Origin: CAZOZZ01 sp965247425
GTDB taxonomy: Bacteria > Acidobacteriota > Terriglobia > 20CM-2-55-15
Assembly: GCA_965247425.1 (NCBI GenBank)
Contig: OZ252023.1
Coordinates: 1,612,001 to 1,676,000, forward strand
Direction of reading: 5' to 3'
Length of the DNA: 64,000 bases
This document shows positions 25,751-35,156 of the stretch, in pieces (the stretch's first letter is position 1; every line of letters starts with the position of its first letter). The notes beneath the pieces are model-generated. The model was not told the origin of the DNA and ran no database searches. It worked only from the letters and a program-made list of their open reading frames with translations. Made by a program: the position numbers and the translations under genes.

Positions 25751-28700
25751 GGTATCTGGCGGAGCTGTTCGATGTGCTCGAGACGTCCCCTGTCTTTTCG
25801 GGCGGTCCGCAATTGCTCGTATGGGCCACACACGATCCGGTAGTCGCAGTACATGCAGGCTTTCTCGCGTGGCGCCGCCGGCAGAAAGCCTTCCTGGAGA
25901 CTTCGGTCGATCAACTGCATCGCTCTTTCCGTGTGCTTCCTGGATTCTTCATTTACCGAAACCTCCACGCGCCGGTAGTCTCCCCGCTGCGTGCAATAGG
26001 AGAGTTCCGAAGTCCCGACAGGTTTGCCGAGGAGGTTCTCGGCCGCCAGCGCGTAAAGCATCGGCTGGAGTATCTCGCCCCCTCCGAGTGTTACCGGTGG
26101 CTGTGAGGGAGCTCTTCCGGTCTTATGATCAATGATGCGCAGGCTGTCCGTACTTGTGTCTTCCTCGACCAGGTCGATTGAGCCGCGGAGGCGGATCCCG
26201 TCGAGGATGAGTGCTTCTTCTTTACGGCTTTCCGGGTCCCGGTCACCGGAACGAGTCAGGCCGAACGAGAACTCGAAATAGCGGGGCTGCCATTGTTCGC
26301 CGTCGGCTGCGAGCTGCGCCCGTTGCCGGAGCCAGCCCCTGAGGTCGGTGCGGAGGTCTTCGATCTCGCTGTGCCAGATTCGCGATATTGCGGGGACCAA
26401 CTCCTCCTGGTACTCCCGAGCGACCTCGTTCAGAACCTCATCGGCTATGCGGGTGGCCGCTTCCAGGTTTGCCTCCCCCATCGGGAGCCTGTGTTCGTCG
26501 CGCAAGCGGGTCAGAAGGCGGAACTGCACGGCGTGGAAAAGGCTGCCGCGAGTCAGTGGATCCATTTGCTCGATGGCCACGATCTCGTCCCGTTTGTGAA
26601 GCCTGTGGATCGAATAGAGAAGGAATCGATACGGGCATGCGGCAAACTGCTGCAACGAGGTCGGGGAGTAGCTTCGGGATTGCAGTCGATGGGATGCCAG
26701 GATTTCGAGAGTCGCGGGGTCGGGATCGACGATGCCGTCCGCGACGGACCACGATGCGTGCCACCGCAGCCACCTGGTGCGTAACGACCGTGCCAGATGG
26801 GAGTTCGTACCCAGAAGGTAGCGGCCTCGTCCTCGCAAATGGGAAGCCGGAAGGTGGAGCAGCCGGCCGATCGTCGCCAGATCGTACTCGGTGTCGTCGA
26901 TGGCGTCGGCGGCCCGGCGGGGTGAGGGCCAGCCGAGTAACGACCCGGACGTTTCAGTCGCGCGATGTTCCAGCTCTCCCAGGTCGGGGATCCGGCCCTC
27001 GGCGGCGCGAAGGACGTCAAGGGCATAGAAAGAGGGAACCCGCGGCCGGCCCTGGCCGATGTCCATCCGGGGATATGAAACGAAGAGCTTCCTGCGTGCG
27101 GCCCCCGCCGCCGTATGAAGCAGCATTCTTTCGTCAAAGACCCGTTCTTCCTGTAACGCCAGCCCCAGGTCGAGTTTCTCTCGAAGCTCGTCGAGCAGCA
27201 GAGGGTCCTCCAGGGATTTTCGGGGAAAGGTTCCTTCGGCAACGCCGGGCAGGAAGACCAGCTCGAACGAGCGGCCGGCGGCTTCGGTTATCGTTCCGAC
27301 AAAGACCTTCCCGTAAGGCTGGTTCGACGGGTCGTTTCTCAGGAATGTCAGGCGGTGAGACAGGACCTCGCGGACTTCTTCGAGTTCGACCGGGCCCACG
27401 TCGTCCATGGGGCGTAGCTCTCCGAGCAGGGAGAGGACGTGCGCGGGTTCGGACAACGCACGGATTGCCAGACTTTCGAGATGGTCGATCCACTCTCCCC
27501 ATGATGCCGACTCTGGAAATTGATCCAGGCCTTCCACCACCGGCAATGCAAAGCGGCGGAGGTGTGCCAACCGGGCCAACTGTGACTGCACATACTCGCG
27601 GCGGGTTTCGTCCTCGCTACCCAGTTCGGCGATCTGTTTTTCGAACTCTGCATGAAGTCCCGCCAGACGTTTCTTCCAGCGGTCCTTGCCCCCGATCACG
27701 GCGGCGTCGACCAGCAATCGTTCCCATCGAAAGGGAGCCCGCAGATTTCCAGCGACCACGGGCGAGTCATCGGCCCCGGGATCATCGTCGGTCCGAGTCT
27801 CCGCGTCCGGGCCCGCCACCGGTAGTTCAACATCCGGAAACAGCTCACCCTGTACGGGCGTGAACTGCGGCGAAGGCTTTGGCGGTTCGCCCTTTTCATC
27901 AGGCTCGGGGACCTGTCCAAGCGACAGGTATTCGGCAAACCGGGATGCGGACAGGCCCTCGGACCGACATGCGAGCAAGGCCAGAAACGCCCGACCCGTG
28001 GGGTTGGGACGCACGCTGCCTCTTGTGTAATGACCCGGAATGCCACTGCGGTGGAAGGCATCCTCGATAAGGGGCTGATACATGTCCGGATTTCGAACCA
28101 GGACGGCGATCTGGTCGAATCGAGTACCGGCCTTCGCTGCCGACTGAATGTAGCGGGCGATCTCGACCGATTCACGGCCTTCGTCCGTGGAGGAAAAAAA
28201 GACCAGGCTGTCATCGGAGGCCGTAGGTTCCGGGGTTTCGGGCAAAAACACGTATCGTCGCAACCGGTCAAGCGACGTGACGTCTTCCGGGCCTTCGAGA
28301 GCCTCGGCCCAGACACCGAGCGCGGTTTCGAGGTTGGCGATGCCGTTCCGGTCTTGCGGCAGCGCGACGCCCGCGACGGATGGAGACACAGACGCGAGGG
28401 CGGTCACGAACTCCGTCTCCGTCCGTGTGTGCGGGAGTACGTCGAGAAGGATCGCGGGTAGCCCGCCGAACCTGTGCGAGGGAGCCACCACGGCTTTCGA
28501 TGCCGCCTGGAAGACGGCGCGGGGATCGGCCAGGCCGGCCTGTTCCAGTTCCTGCCCGTAACGCGTCAGAAGCCTGCTCAGATCGAGTCCTGAAGGCTCG
28601 ACCTCTTCGAGAGTCTGCGCGGCGACGCCGGCAAACCGCAGCTCGGAAAGGGTTCGGCCCAGGGCCCGGGTGAAGCCCACCGTGTCGGCGACCGGCTTGA

Positions 28701-29019
28701 AGTAGCCGAGTTCCCCAGCCCGGAGGCAGCGATGTATGGTCCTGGCGGTCAGTGCCTCGACGGCGAGTCCGCTGATCGGCGACAGGTTCTCGCGGGCCAG
28801 TATCTCCACACCGATCTCGAAGGCGAGTTGGAACAGCGTCACCCTGTGGAGTCCGATGCGGCCGGTCCCGTCGAGGCAATAGGTCCGGACGAAATTGCTT
28901 CCTGCTCCCCGTGTCGAAGAGATCACAAGGACTTCCGGGAAACGGGCGAGCTGCTCCAATTCCCGGGCCGCGAACCGGAGCCGTGTTTCGGCGGAGGTGG
29001 ATGTTGCCAGACGATGCAT
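25747..29019 (-). CDS. addB: AddB-like helicase/exonuclease subunit with Fe-S nuclease domain
   Basis: 1090 residues, first gene of the pair. It resembles AddB: a degenerate helicase-like N-terminal half (LVISSTRGAGSNFVRTYCL instead of a clear Walker A) and central HTRTETEFV and VFLPGVAEGTFPRKS (PGxxEGxFP). The C-terminal nuclease has the Fe-S staple: the first Cys in QFAACPYRFLLYS and the last three in KACMYCDYRIVCGPYE near residue 1058. Catalytic residues are in GIRLRGSIDLVEED and LRIIDHKTGRAP. With AddA it processes DNA ends for RecA loading. The 4-base ATGA overlap indicates coupled translation. A family 1 repeat lies 17 bp upstream of the start. Confidence 0.8.
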   Translation of the reverse strand: MHRLATSTSAETRLRFAARELEQLARFPEVLVISSTRGAGSNFVRTYCLDGTGRIGLHRVTLFQLAFEIGVEILARENLSPISGLAVEALTARTIHRCLRAGELGYFKPVADTVGFTRALGRTLSELRFAGVAAQTLEEVEPSGLDLSRLLTRYGQELEQAGLADPRAVFQAASKAVVAPSHRFGGLPAILLDVLPHTRTETEFVTALASVSPSVAGVALPQDRNGIANLETALGVWAEALEGPEDVTSLDRLRRYVFLPETPEPTASDDSLVFFSSTDEGRESVEIARYIQSAAKAGTRFDQIAVLVRNPDMYQPLIEDAFHRSGIPGHYTRGSVRPNPTGRAFLALLACRSEGLSASRFAEYLSLGQVPEPDEKGEPPKPSPQFTPVQGELFPDVELPVAGPDAETRTDDDPGADDSPVVAGNLRAPFRWERLLVDAAVIGGKDRWKKRLAGLHAEFEKQIAELGSEDETRREYVQSQLARLAHLRRFALPVVEGLDQFPESASWGEWIDHLESLAIRALSEPAHVLSLLGELRPMDDVGPVELEEVREVLSHRLTFLRNDPSNQPYGKVFVGTITEAAGRSFELVFLPGVAEGTFPRKSLEDPLLLDELREKLDLGLALQEERVFDERMLLHTAAGAARRKLFVSYPRMDIGQGRPRVPSFYALDVLRAAEGRIPDLGELEHRATETSGSLLGWPSPRRAADAIDDTEYDLATIGRLLHLPASHLRGRGRYLLGTNSHLARSLRTRWLRWHASWSVADGIVDPDPATLEILASHRLQSRSYSPTSLQQFAACPYRFLLYSIHRLHKRDEIVAIEQMDPLTRGSLFHAVQFRLLTRLRDEHRLPMGEANLEAATRIADEVLNEVAREYQEELVPAISRIWHSEIEDLRTDLRGWLRQRAQLAADGEQWQPRYFEFSFGLTRSGDRDPESRKEEALILDGIRLRGSIDLVEEDTSTDSLRIIDHKTGRAPSQPPVTLGGGEILQPMLYALAAENLLGKPVGTSELSYCTQRGDYRRVEVSVNEESRKHTERAMQLIDRSLQEGFLPAAPREKACMYCDYRIVCGPYEQLRTARKDRGRLEHIEQLRQIP

Positions 29020-29036
29020 TGTCGCAGGGGCCTAGA

Positions 29037-29201
29037 CTAGGAGCCTTCGCGGCAGAAGAGATCTACTGCGAAAGCGGTATAATCGGTCCATATTTCCCCG
29101 ATTTTTCGTTAAATAGAACCACTATTTGCCTCAAAATCGAGAAAATCTGTCCTCGATTCTCCACTTTCTCGCTACGATCTCTTCTGCCGCGAAGGCCCCT
29201 A
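29037..29201 (+). repeat. MITE-like element family 1, copy 2
   Basis: 165 bp: CTAGGAGCCTTCGCGGCAGA at the left, TCTGCCGCGAAGGCCCCTAA at the right (nearly perfect inverted pair). The core GCGAAAGCGGTATAATCGG and the CTCGATTCTCCACTTTCTCG block are present, with one 19-bp internal unit (GCCTCAAAATCGAGAAAAT). It lies between the AddB-like start and the aminotransferase stop, in the same orientation as the other copies. Confidence 0.85.
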
Positions 29202-29215
29202 ACCCGGATGAAATG

Positions 29216-30381
29216 TTACAGGATTGTTTCTCTCCGGCGCATGAACTCGTCGAACCGCGCCAGAGCGGAGTTCAGTATTTCTTCCGTCGATGCGAAGCAC
29301 AGGCGCAGGTAACCTTCGCCGCCCTGGCCGAAGGCGGACCCCGGGGCGAGCGCCACGCCTGTCTCGTTGACGAGCCGTTCGGCGAAAGCCAGCGAGTCGC
29401 TCAGGCCTTCGACCTCGATGAACGCGTAGAAACCGCCGTCGGGCGGCGGCAGGGACACTTGCGGGACGCCCTCGAGCCGCTCCATCACAAGGCTTCTCCT
29501 TTCCGAGTACAGGGCTCGAATTTGCCCGACATAATCCTCGCCGTCCCGCAGGGCAACGATTCCCGCTTGTTGCACCATCGCAGGTGGCGAAGAAGTCATG
29601 AACTCACCGGCCTTGGTCATGAGCGAGATCAAACGCTCCCCCGCCAGGCCGTAACCCAGTCGCCACCCGGTCATGTTATAGGACTTCGAAAATCCGTTGA
29701 CGACGATCAGGTGGTCTCGATCGGTCGCAACCGTTGCAAAAGACGGCGCGACTGGTCCGTCGAATACCAGTCTGTCGTAAACCTCGTCGCTCAGAATCAT
29801 GAAGTCGTGTTCGGTCGCAAGAATCCAGAGCGCCTCCTGCTCTTTCCGGCTGATGACCCAGCCCGTCGGGTTGGAAGGACTGTTGACGACCAGCATACGC
29901 GTGCGGGAATCGACGGCGCTTCGGACTCGGTCCAGGTCCAGGCAAAATCGGTTCCCATCACGCAGCAGGGGGAGCTGGCGCGTCTCTCCGCCCGACATCG
30001 TGATGGCCGACGTGAATATCGAATATGCGGGGCTGATGACAATGGCGTTATCACCGGGTCCCACCAGCGCTCTGACGGCGAGAAATATCGCCATTCCCGC
30101 CCCCACCGTACAGACGACCTCGTCGGTGCCGTACTCGACTCCGTGAAGCGTCTGGAACTTCTCTCGTATCGCTTCCCGCAATTTGACGTACCCGCCCGGG
30201 TAGGTATAGAAAGTGTGTCCGGCCAGGGATGCCTCGTAGGAGGCCCGACAGATGAACTCCGGCGTCGGCATGTCCGACTCGCCATAACACAGTTTGTGAG
30301 AGTCCGGCCGCTGTTCAGCCGCCGTGGCGATCCGGACGGAGGGGATTCCTCGACGTTGAGAAATTCAGGTCTGAACTGCAT
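29216..30381 (-). pseudogene. class I/II PLP-dependent aminotransferase, frameshifted near the N-terminus
   Basis: The main open part (30271-29216, 351 residues) carries the aspartate-aminotransferase fold: HTFYTYPGGYVKLREAIRE, VVNSPSNPTGWVIS with the Asn, FMILSDEVYDRLVFDG (Asp/Tyr), FSKSYNMTGWRLGYG with the PLP Lys, and YLRLCFASTEE with the substrate Arg. The expected N-terminus is in another frame: MQFRPEFLNVEESP starts at the ATG at 30381, while PSVRIATAAEQRPDSHKLCY sits in the downstream frame. Adding one C to the CCCC run at 30341-30344 (GGGG on the + strand) would join them. So it is either a recent frameshift or a sequencing error in a homopolymer. Family 1 repeats flank both ends. Confidence 0.75.
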
Positions 30382-30399
30382 CGTCAATAGAGTACGACT

Positions 30400-30641
30400 C
30401 TAGGAGCCTGAGCGGCAGAAGAGATCTACTGCGAAAGCGGTATAATCGGTCCAGATTTCCCCGATTCTTCGTTGAATAGACCCACTATTCGCCTCAAAAT
30501 CGTGAAAATGCCTCAAAGTCGAGGGAATGCCTCAAAGTCGAGGGAATGCCTCAAAGTCGAGGGAATGCCTCAAAGTCGAGAAAATCTGGCCTCGATTCTC
30601 CACTTTCTCGCTACGATCCCTTCTGCCGCGCAGGCTCCTAG
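30400..30641 (+). repeat. MITE-like element family 1, copy 3, with five 19-bp internal repeats
   Basis: 242 bp, the best-preserved copy. Termini CTAGGAGCCTGAGCGGCAGA and TCTGCCGCGCAGGCTCCTAG are inverted repeats. Between them lie GCGAAAGCGGTATAATCGG and five tandem 19-bp units from 30491 to 30585, consensus GCCTCAAAGTCGAGGGAAT. The first unit has AAATCGTGAAAAT and the last ends AGAAAAT. The element stops one base before the TAA of the aminomethyltransferase-like gene and starts 18 bp upstream of the aminotransferase ATG. Confidence 0.9.
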
Positions 30642-30642
30642 G

Positions 30643-31845
30643 TTAGTTGATCGGTGTCTGTGTTTTTCTTGCCGGGTTGAAGAACGGTGTCTCGACAACT
30701 GTGGCTTCCACACGATCGCGAACCGCTTCGACCGTGAACTCCATTTCCAGGCGGCTGCCGACCTGGGCGTGCTCCCGGCTCACCGTTGCCAGGGCGATGA
30801 GTTTCTTGAGCGTTGGAGACCAGGTCGTTGAGGTGGCGCGGCCGACCTGTTTCCCGCCGCTGTAGACCGGCACGGCGTCACGGGATGCGGTCGACGACAT
30901 CGCCGCAGGCAGGCCGAGATCTTCATAGACACGTTCGACATCCGACCACCCGATCTCCAGCCCCACGACCTGTCTTGGGTGGCCCCGCTTCTTCTCCTCG
31001 ATCAATGCCCGTTGGCCGACGAACTTTCCCTTATCCAGGTGGACCAGCCTGCCCAGGCCCATTTCAAACGGTGAGTACTCCTGGGATGCGATCACCGCCT
31101 TCTTGCTGCTGTTGAAATCCACTTCGATCAACAGGAGGCCCGCCTCGATACGCGCGACGTCCAGGGCCAGCATCCCGGCGGCCTGAATGCCGAAGTCGCG
31201 CCCGGACTCGATCAGCGCGTCCCACACCTCTAGAGAATGGTGCCTGGGGATCCAGATCTCATACCCCAGGTCGCCCGTATACCCCGTACGCGAGATGTCC
31301 ACGCCTACGCTTGCAATGCGGCCCGGTGTGACGCTGAAATACCGCAGGTTCGGGATGTCCGCACCATCTACGACCGTCTCGAGTAACCGTCCGGAAGTCG
31401 GGCCCTGAAGCGCGAGAGCCGAAACCTCCTCCGAAATGTCCTCGATCCGGACGTCCAGGCTGCCCGAGTTTTGATGAAACCACCGGTAACTCGGATCAGC
31501 CGCCGTCCACCGGTAGGTGTTTTCCTCCAACCGGGATATGGTCCCATCGTCGATAACCTTTCCTCTCGGGTCGCACCACGGGGTGTAGATCACCCGGCCA
31601 ACTTTGACCCGCCCGATGTCCCGCGTGATGATGCGGTCTACCAGTCGCGTGGCGTCCGGCCCGCTGATCCGGTACTTGAACAGGGGAGAAACATCGATGA
31701 CGGCCGCGGCGTTCCGGATTGCGTTGTACTCATGCTCGTGATGGGTCTCGTAGGCGCCCACGGCGTAGTAGCCGGCCCATTCCCGGTAGTTGAGGCTCTC
31801 GCAGAGTGACGATGTTCTTTCGTGAAAGGCTGTCGGGATAGGCAT
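30643..31845 (-). CDS. GcvT-family aminomethyltransferase-like protein
   Basis: 400 residues from the ATG at 31845 (MPIPTAFHERTSSL). It resembles the T-protein of glycine cleavage and the folate-binding half of dimethylglycine/sarcosine oxidases: RNAAAVIDVSPLFKYRISGPDA, VKVGRVIYTPWCDPRGKVIDDG with the folate-contacting Asp, SRTGYTGDLGYEIW, and a C-terminal barrel GGKQVGRATSTTWSPTLKK. LDVARIEAGLLLIEVDF replaces the usual LRLEAG. The glycine-cleavage P, H and L genes are absent. It lies 22 bp after two tandem flavin oxidoreductases, which suggests oxidative demethylation of an N-methyl or amine compound with one-carbon transfer to tetrahydrofolate. Family firm, reaction inferred. Confidence 0.8.
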   Translation of the reverse strand: MPIPTAFHERTSSLCESLNYREWAGYYAVGAYETHHEHEYNAIRNAAAVIDVSPLFKYRISGPDATRLVDRIITRDIGRVKVGRVIYTPWCDPRGKVIDDGTISRLEENTYRWTAADPSYRWFHQNSGSLDVRIEDISEEVSALALQGPTSGRLLETVVDGADIPNLRYFSVTPGRIASVGVDISRTGYTGDLGYEIWIPRHHSLEVWDALIESGRDFGIQAAGMLALDVARIEAGLLLIEVDFNSSKKAVIASQEYSPFEMGLGRLVHLDKGKFVGQRALIEEKKRGHPRQVVGLEIGWSDVERVYEDLGLPAAMSSTASRDAVPVYSGGKQVGRATSTTWSPTLKKLIALATVSREHAQVGSRLEMEFTVEAVRDRVEATVVETPFFNPARKTQTPIN

Positions 31846-31867
31846 CAGGACCTCAAATTGTTGTGCA

Positions 31868-33487
31868 TCAAGAATTCTCTCGCTTAAGGTCGGACACAAT
31901 TTCCCGGCTCGCGTTCAGACCCGGAAGCCCGGTCACTCCTCCGCCGGGGTGCGTCCCCGCGCCACACAGAAAGAGCCCGTCGATTGGAGTGCGATACCTC
32001 GCCGAGCCGAGAATCGGCCGAAAGGCGAAACTTTGATCGAGCGACGGCTCGCCGTGAAACATGTGGCCGCCGGTCAGTCCGTACGTGCGTTCCAGATCGA
32101 CGGGTGTGATGACCTGCCGGTGCAGGATCAATTCGCCGATACGGGGTGCGTACGCCGATAGAGTGCCGACGACACTATCGCCGAACTCATCGCGCCGAGA
32201 AGACCAGTCACCGGACTTGAGGTCGTAAGGCGCGTGTTGCACGTAGATCGACATGACGTGTGCGCCGGACGGAGCCAGAGTCGGGTCCGTTATCGAGGGG
32301 ATCGTGATCTCCATATAGGGATTTGGAGAGTAGTCTCCGTATTTGGCCGCGTCGAAAGCATGCTCGAGGTAGTCGGTTTCAGGCCCGATGTGTATGCGAC
32401 CGGCCAGGGAGTCGGCACCATTCGACTTGGCCGCGTCGAAGTCGGGCAGCCCGGAAAGGGCGAGGTTGACCTTCGCCGCCGAACCCCGGCAGCGGTAGTT
32501 GCCGATCTTCACCAGGAAGTCCGGATCGAGGTCCACCGGATCCACGAGTCCAAGGAGCGTGTGGCGCGGATCCGCGTTCGAGACGACCCCCAGGGCGGGG
32601 ATTTCCTCCCCCGAAGCCAGCACCACTCCGGTTGCCCTGTTGCCTTCGACCTGTATTTGCCGGACATCGGCATCGGTCCGAACTTCTACTCCTGCCGACA
32701 GGGCTCGGTCCCGTAGCGCTTGGGTCAATGCGCCCATCCCACCCTCGAGGAAGTTTGCCGGGGCGATGGCGTGACCGCCACTCGTCGCAGCCTCGAAGAG
32801 AAGACCGAGACCCGTGCCCGCTGAATGTGGGCCTGCGAATGTGCCATGGAGGGCTCGTGCCTGGACCGTTGCTCGGATCAATTCGGACGAGAACCATTCC
32901 TCGGCCAGATCGGCGACCGGCATGGGGCCCCAGCGGAGCAGGCGAAAGGCGTCTTTCTTGCTCAATCCGCGGAATCGCAGACCGAGCTTGCCGAAATCCC
33001 ACAGGGCTCCCGCCCCCGGACTGTTGATGTCGGGAGGCGTCATCGTCATCAAGGGCGCCAGGACAGCACTGATACGGTTGAAGCTTTCGACAAACGCCGG
33101 ATAAGATGCCGAGTCGGCCCCCGATAGCTGTTTCAGCTCCTCTGTGGTGCGTACAGGATCTTCATATATGCGGAGGGCACGCCCGTCCAGATCGGGCGCA
33201 AACACCCGAACGGCTGGCTTCCGGAGCGCCATAAATCCGTATTTGGCAAGGTCCAGGTCATTGACGATGCCCGGCGACAGCCCACCGGCCGTGTGCGCCA
33301 GCGTGGGACAACGAAAGTCCGGATAGAGTTCCTCGGTTATTGCCGTGCCGCCGACGATTCCGCGACGCTCGAGGACGAGGGGCGCCAGGCCCACCCGGGC
33401 GAGATAACAGGCCGTGACCAGGCCGTTGTGGCCGGCCCCGATGATGACGACCCGTGCATCGGAACGGGTCACTACAGGTTGCCCCAT
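31868..33487 (-). CDS. PYROXD2/phytoene-dehydrogenase-like FAD oxidoreductase (second of tandem pair)
   Basis: 539 residues. The start at 33487 overlaps the upstream paralogue by 16 bp. N-terminal FAD-binding motif RVVIIGAGHNGLVTACYLARVG followed by LERRGIVGGTAITEELYPDF. The mid region has TMTPPDINSPG and EGGMGALTQALRDRA. The C-terminal FAD part is LFLCGAGTHPGGGVTGLPGLNASREI. The pattern is that of the PYROXD2 group rather than carotenoid desaturases. No carotenoid genes are nearby. It is part of a three-gene operon with its paralogue and the GcvT-like gene. Substrate unknown. Confidence 0.82.
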   Translation of the reverse strand: MGQPVVTRSDARVVIIGAGHNGLVTACYLARVGLAPLVLERRGIVGGTAITEELYPDFRCPTLAHTAGGLSPGIVNDLDLAKYGFMALRKPAVRVFAPDLDGRALRIYEDPVRTTEELKQLSGADSASYPAFVESFNRISAVLAPLMTMTPPDINSPGAGALWDFGKLGLRFRGLSKKDAFRLLRWGPMPVADLAEEWFSSELIRATVQARALHGTFAGPHSAGTGLGLLFEAATSGGHAIAPANFLEGGMGALTQALRDRALSAGVEVRTDADVRQIQVEGNRATGVVLASGEEIPALGVVSNADPRHTLLGLVDPVDLDPDFLVKIGNYRCRGSAAKVNLALSGLPDFDAAKSNGADSLAGRIHIGPETDYLEHAFDAAKYGDYSPNPYMEITIPSITDPTLAPSGAHVMSIYVQHAPYDLKSGDWSSRRDEFGDSVVGTLSAYAPRIGELILHRQVITPVDLERTYGLTGGHMFHGEPSLDQSFAFRPILGSARYRTPIDGLFLCGAGTHPGGGVTGLPGLNASREIVSDLKRENS

Positions 33488-35067
33488 TTGGAGTCTTTGA
33501 GGATCTTTTGTGCCGCGTTATAACCCGGTGCGCCCATGATGCCACCTCCCGGATGCGCGGCGGACCCGCACATGTAGAGGTTTCGGATGGGCGTCCGGTA
33601 TTGCGCCCAACCCGGCGCGGGCCGAAGGAAGAAGAGTTGCTCCACGGAAAGCTCGCCCTGGAAAATATTCCCTTCCGACAGACCGAAAGTCCGTTCCAGA
33701 TCCAGTGGCGTGACGACCTGCTGGTGGAGAATCCTGTCGCGGATGTTCGGAGCATGTTCGGCCAGCGTGTCGATAACCGTCTCGCCGAACGCGTCGCGCG
33801 CGTCGTCCCAGGTCCCTTCCTTCAGATGGTAGGGCGCGTATTGGACGAAGCAGGACATGACGTGTTTTCCGGGAGGGGCGAGCGAAGGGTCGGTCAGGCT
33901 CGGGATAACGCAGTCGATGTAGGGGCGGCGCGAGAAACGACCGTACTTCGCGTCATCGTAGGCCCGTTCCATGTATTCGATGCTCGGTGAAATGGAGATC
34001 GCGCCGCGCAGGTGGGCGCCAGGTCCCGGCATGGACCGGAAGTCGGGCAGGCCGTCGAGGGCCAGGTTCACCTTGCCCGACGACCCCCGGTATTTGAAGC
34101 GCCGGATGTCGTCGACGAAATCATCTGGAAGATGTTCGGTCCCGACCATCTTCATGAACGTCAATCGCGGGTCGACGCTCGAGGAAACAATTCCGGCCTG
34201 GATCTCGTCGCCGTTTTCGAGCACGACACCCTTCGCCTGGCCGTGGCCGACGAGGATCCGCTCGATCGGCGCTTTGGTCCGAATCTCGGCGCCCGCTTCG
34301 CGGGCGGCATACGCGATGGCGTTCGAAATCGCGCCGGTTCCGCCACGTGCAAAACCCCACGACCTGAAGGCGCCATCAATCTCGCCCATGTAGTGGTGCA
34401 GCAGGATGTAGGCCGTGCCGGGTGACCGGATTCCCTGAAACGTGCCGATGATGCCCGATGCCGCCATGGTGGCCTTGAGCACGTCTGTTTCGAACCAGCC
34501 GTCGAGAAAGTCGACCGCGCTCATCATCATCAACTGGACCTGATTGTATTGGTCCTGCTCCGGCAGTTTCTGAAAACGCCGGCCGAGAAAGAGGAGATCC
34601 CGCAATCCTTCGAAGTTCAGTGAGGTGGGGTCGGGCGGCGTCATGCTGAGGATGGGTTTGACGAAACGACCCATCTCCACCATAGCCTGGCCGTACTCAT
34701 CGTATGCGTCGGCGTCGAGTTTCGAGTGTCGGGCGATTTCGCGCCGCGACTTTTCGTGGTCGTTGACCCGCCAGAGATAGTCTCCGTCGAGCATTGGAGT
34801 AAACGTGCCGTCGAGCGGCAGGATCTCGAGGCCATGCCGGGGTAGGTCCAGATCCCGGATGATCTCGGGGCGCAACAGTGACACGACGTAGGAAGCGACG
34901 GAAAACTTGAATCCGGGGAAGACTTCTTCGGTGACCGCGGCGCCGCCCAGAACGTATCGTCGCTCCAGCACCAGGACCTTCCGGCCGGCCCGGGCGAGGT
35001 AAGCGGCGTTGACCAGGCCGTTGTGGCCTCCGCCGATGACGACGACATCGTATTGTGATTTCGGCAT
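33472..35067 (-). CDS. PYROXD2/phytoene-dehydrogenase-like FAD oxidoreductase (first of tandem pair)
   Basis: 531 residues, first gene of the operon. FAD motif VVVIGGGHNGLVNAAYLARAG then LERRYVLGGAAVTEEVFPGF; middle LSMTPPDPTSLNFEGL, the tetra-Met stretch QLMMMSAVDFLDGWFETD and GGTGAISNAIAYAAREAG; C-terminus LYMCGSAAHPGGGIMGAPGYNAAQKIL. It aligns by eye along its whole length with the downstream gene (for example FHGEPSLDQSFAFRP against FQGELSVEQLFFLRP), so the two are paralogues that may form a heteromer. The overlap of 16 bp indicates translational coupling. Confidence 0.82.
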   Translation of the reverse strand: MPKSQYDVVVIGGGHNGLVNAAYLARAGRKVLVLERRYVLGGAAVTEEVFPGFKFSVASYVVSLLRPEIIRDLDLPRHGLEILPLDGTFTPMLDGDYLWRVNDHEKSRREIARHSKLDADAYDEYGQAMVEMGRFVKPILSMTPPDPTSLNFEGLRDLLFLGRRFQKLPEQDQYNQVQLMMMSAVDFLDGWFETDVLKATMAASGIIGTFQGIRSPGTAYILLHHYMGEIDGAFRSWGFARGGTGAISNAIAYAAREAGAEIRTKAPIERILVGHGQAKGVVLENGDEIQAGIVSSSVDPRLTFMKMVGTEHLPDDFVDDIRRFKYRGSSGKVNLALDGLPDFRSMPGPGAHLRGAISISPSIEYMERAYDDAKYGRFSRRPYIDCVIPSLTDPSLAPPGKHVMSCFVQYAPYHLKEGTWDDARDAFGETVIDTLAEHAPNIRDRILHQQVVTPLDLERTFGLSEGNIFQGELSVEQLFFLRPAPGWAQYRTPIRNLYMCGSAAHPGGGIMGAPGYNAAQKILKDSKWGNL

Positions 35068-35156
35068 ATAGAGCGGGCAGCTTTCAGGTCAGCCTTACCT
35101 GGCTGACGGCAAAATACGGTGGCTTAACACGCTGAATCCAAGGGCGGGCTCCAAGG

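Noticed and set aside
26388..27863. Long plus-strand open frame (491 codons) inside the AddB-like gene
   Set aside because: Antisense shadow in a GC-rich gene. Composition is Arg/Pro/Gly-rich, with no motifs, while the minus-strand frame carries the nuclease and PGxxEG motifs.
30472..30831. Reading frame of 119 codons over family 1 copy 3 and beyond
   Set aside because: The codons are the 19-bp tandem repeats read through; the second half is antisense to the GcvT-like gene. No ribosome site and no domain.
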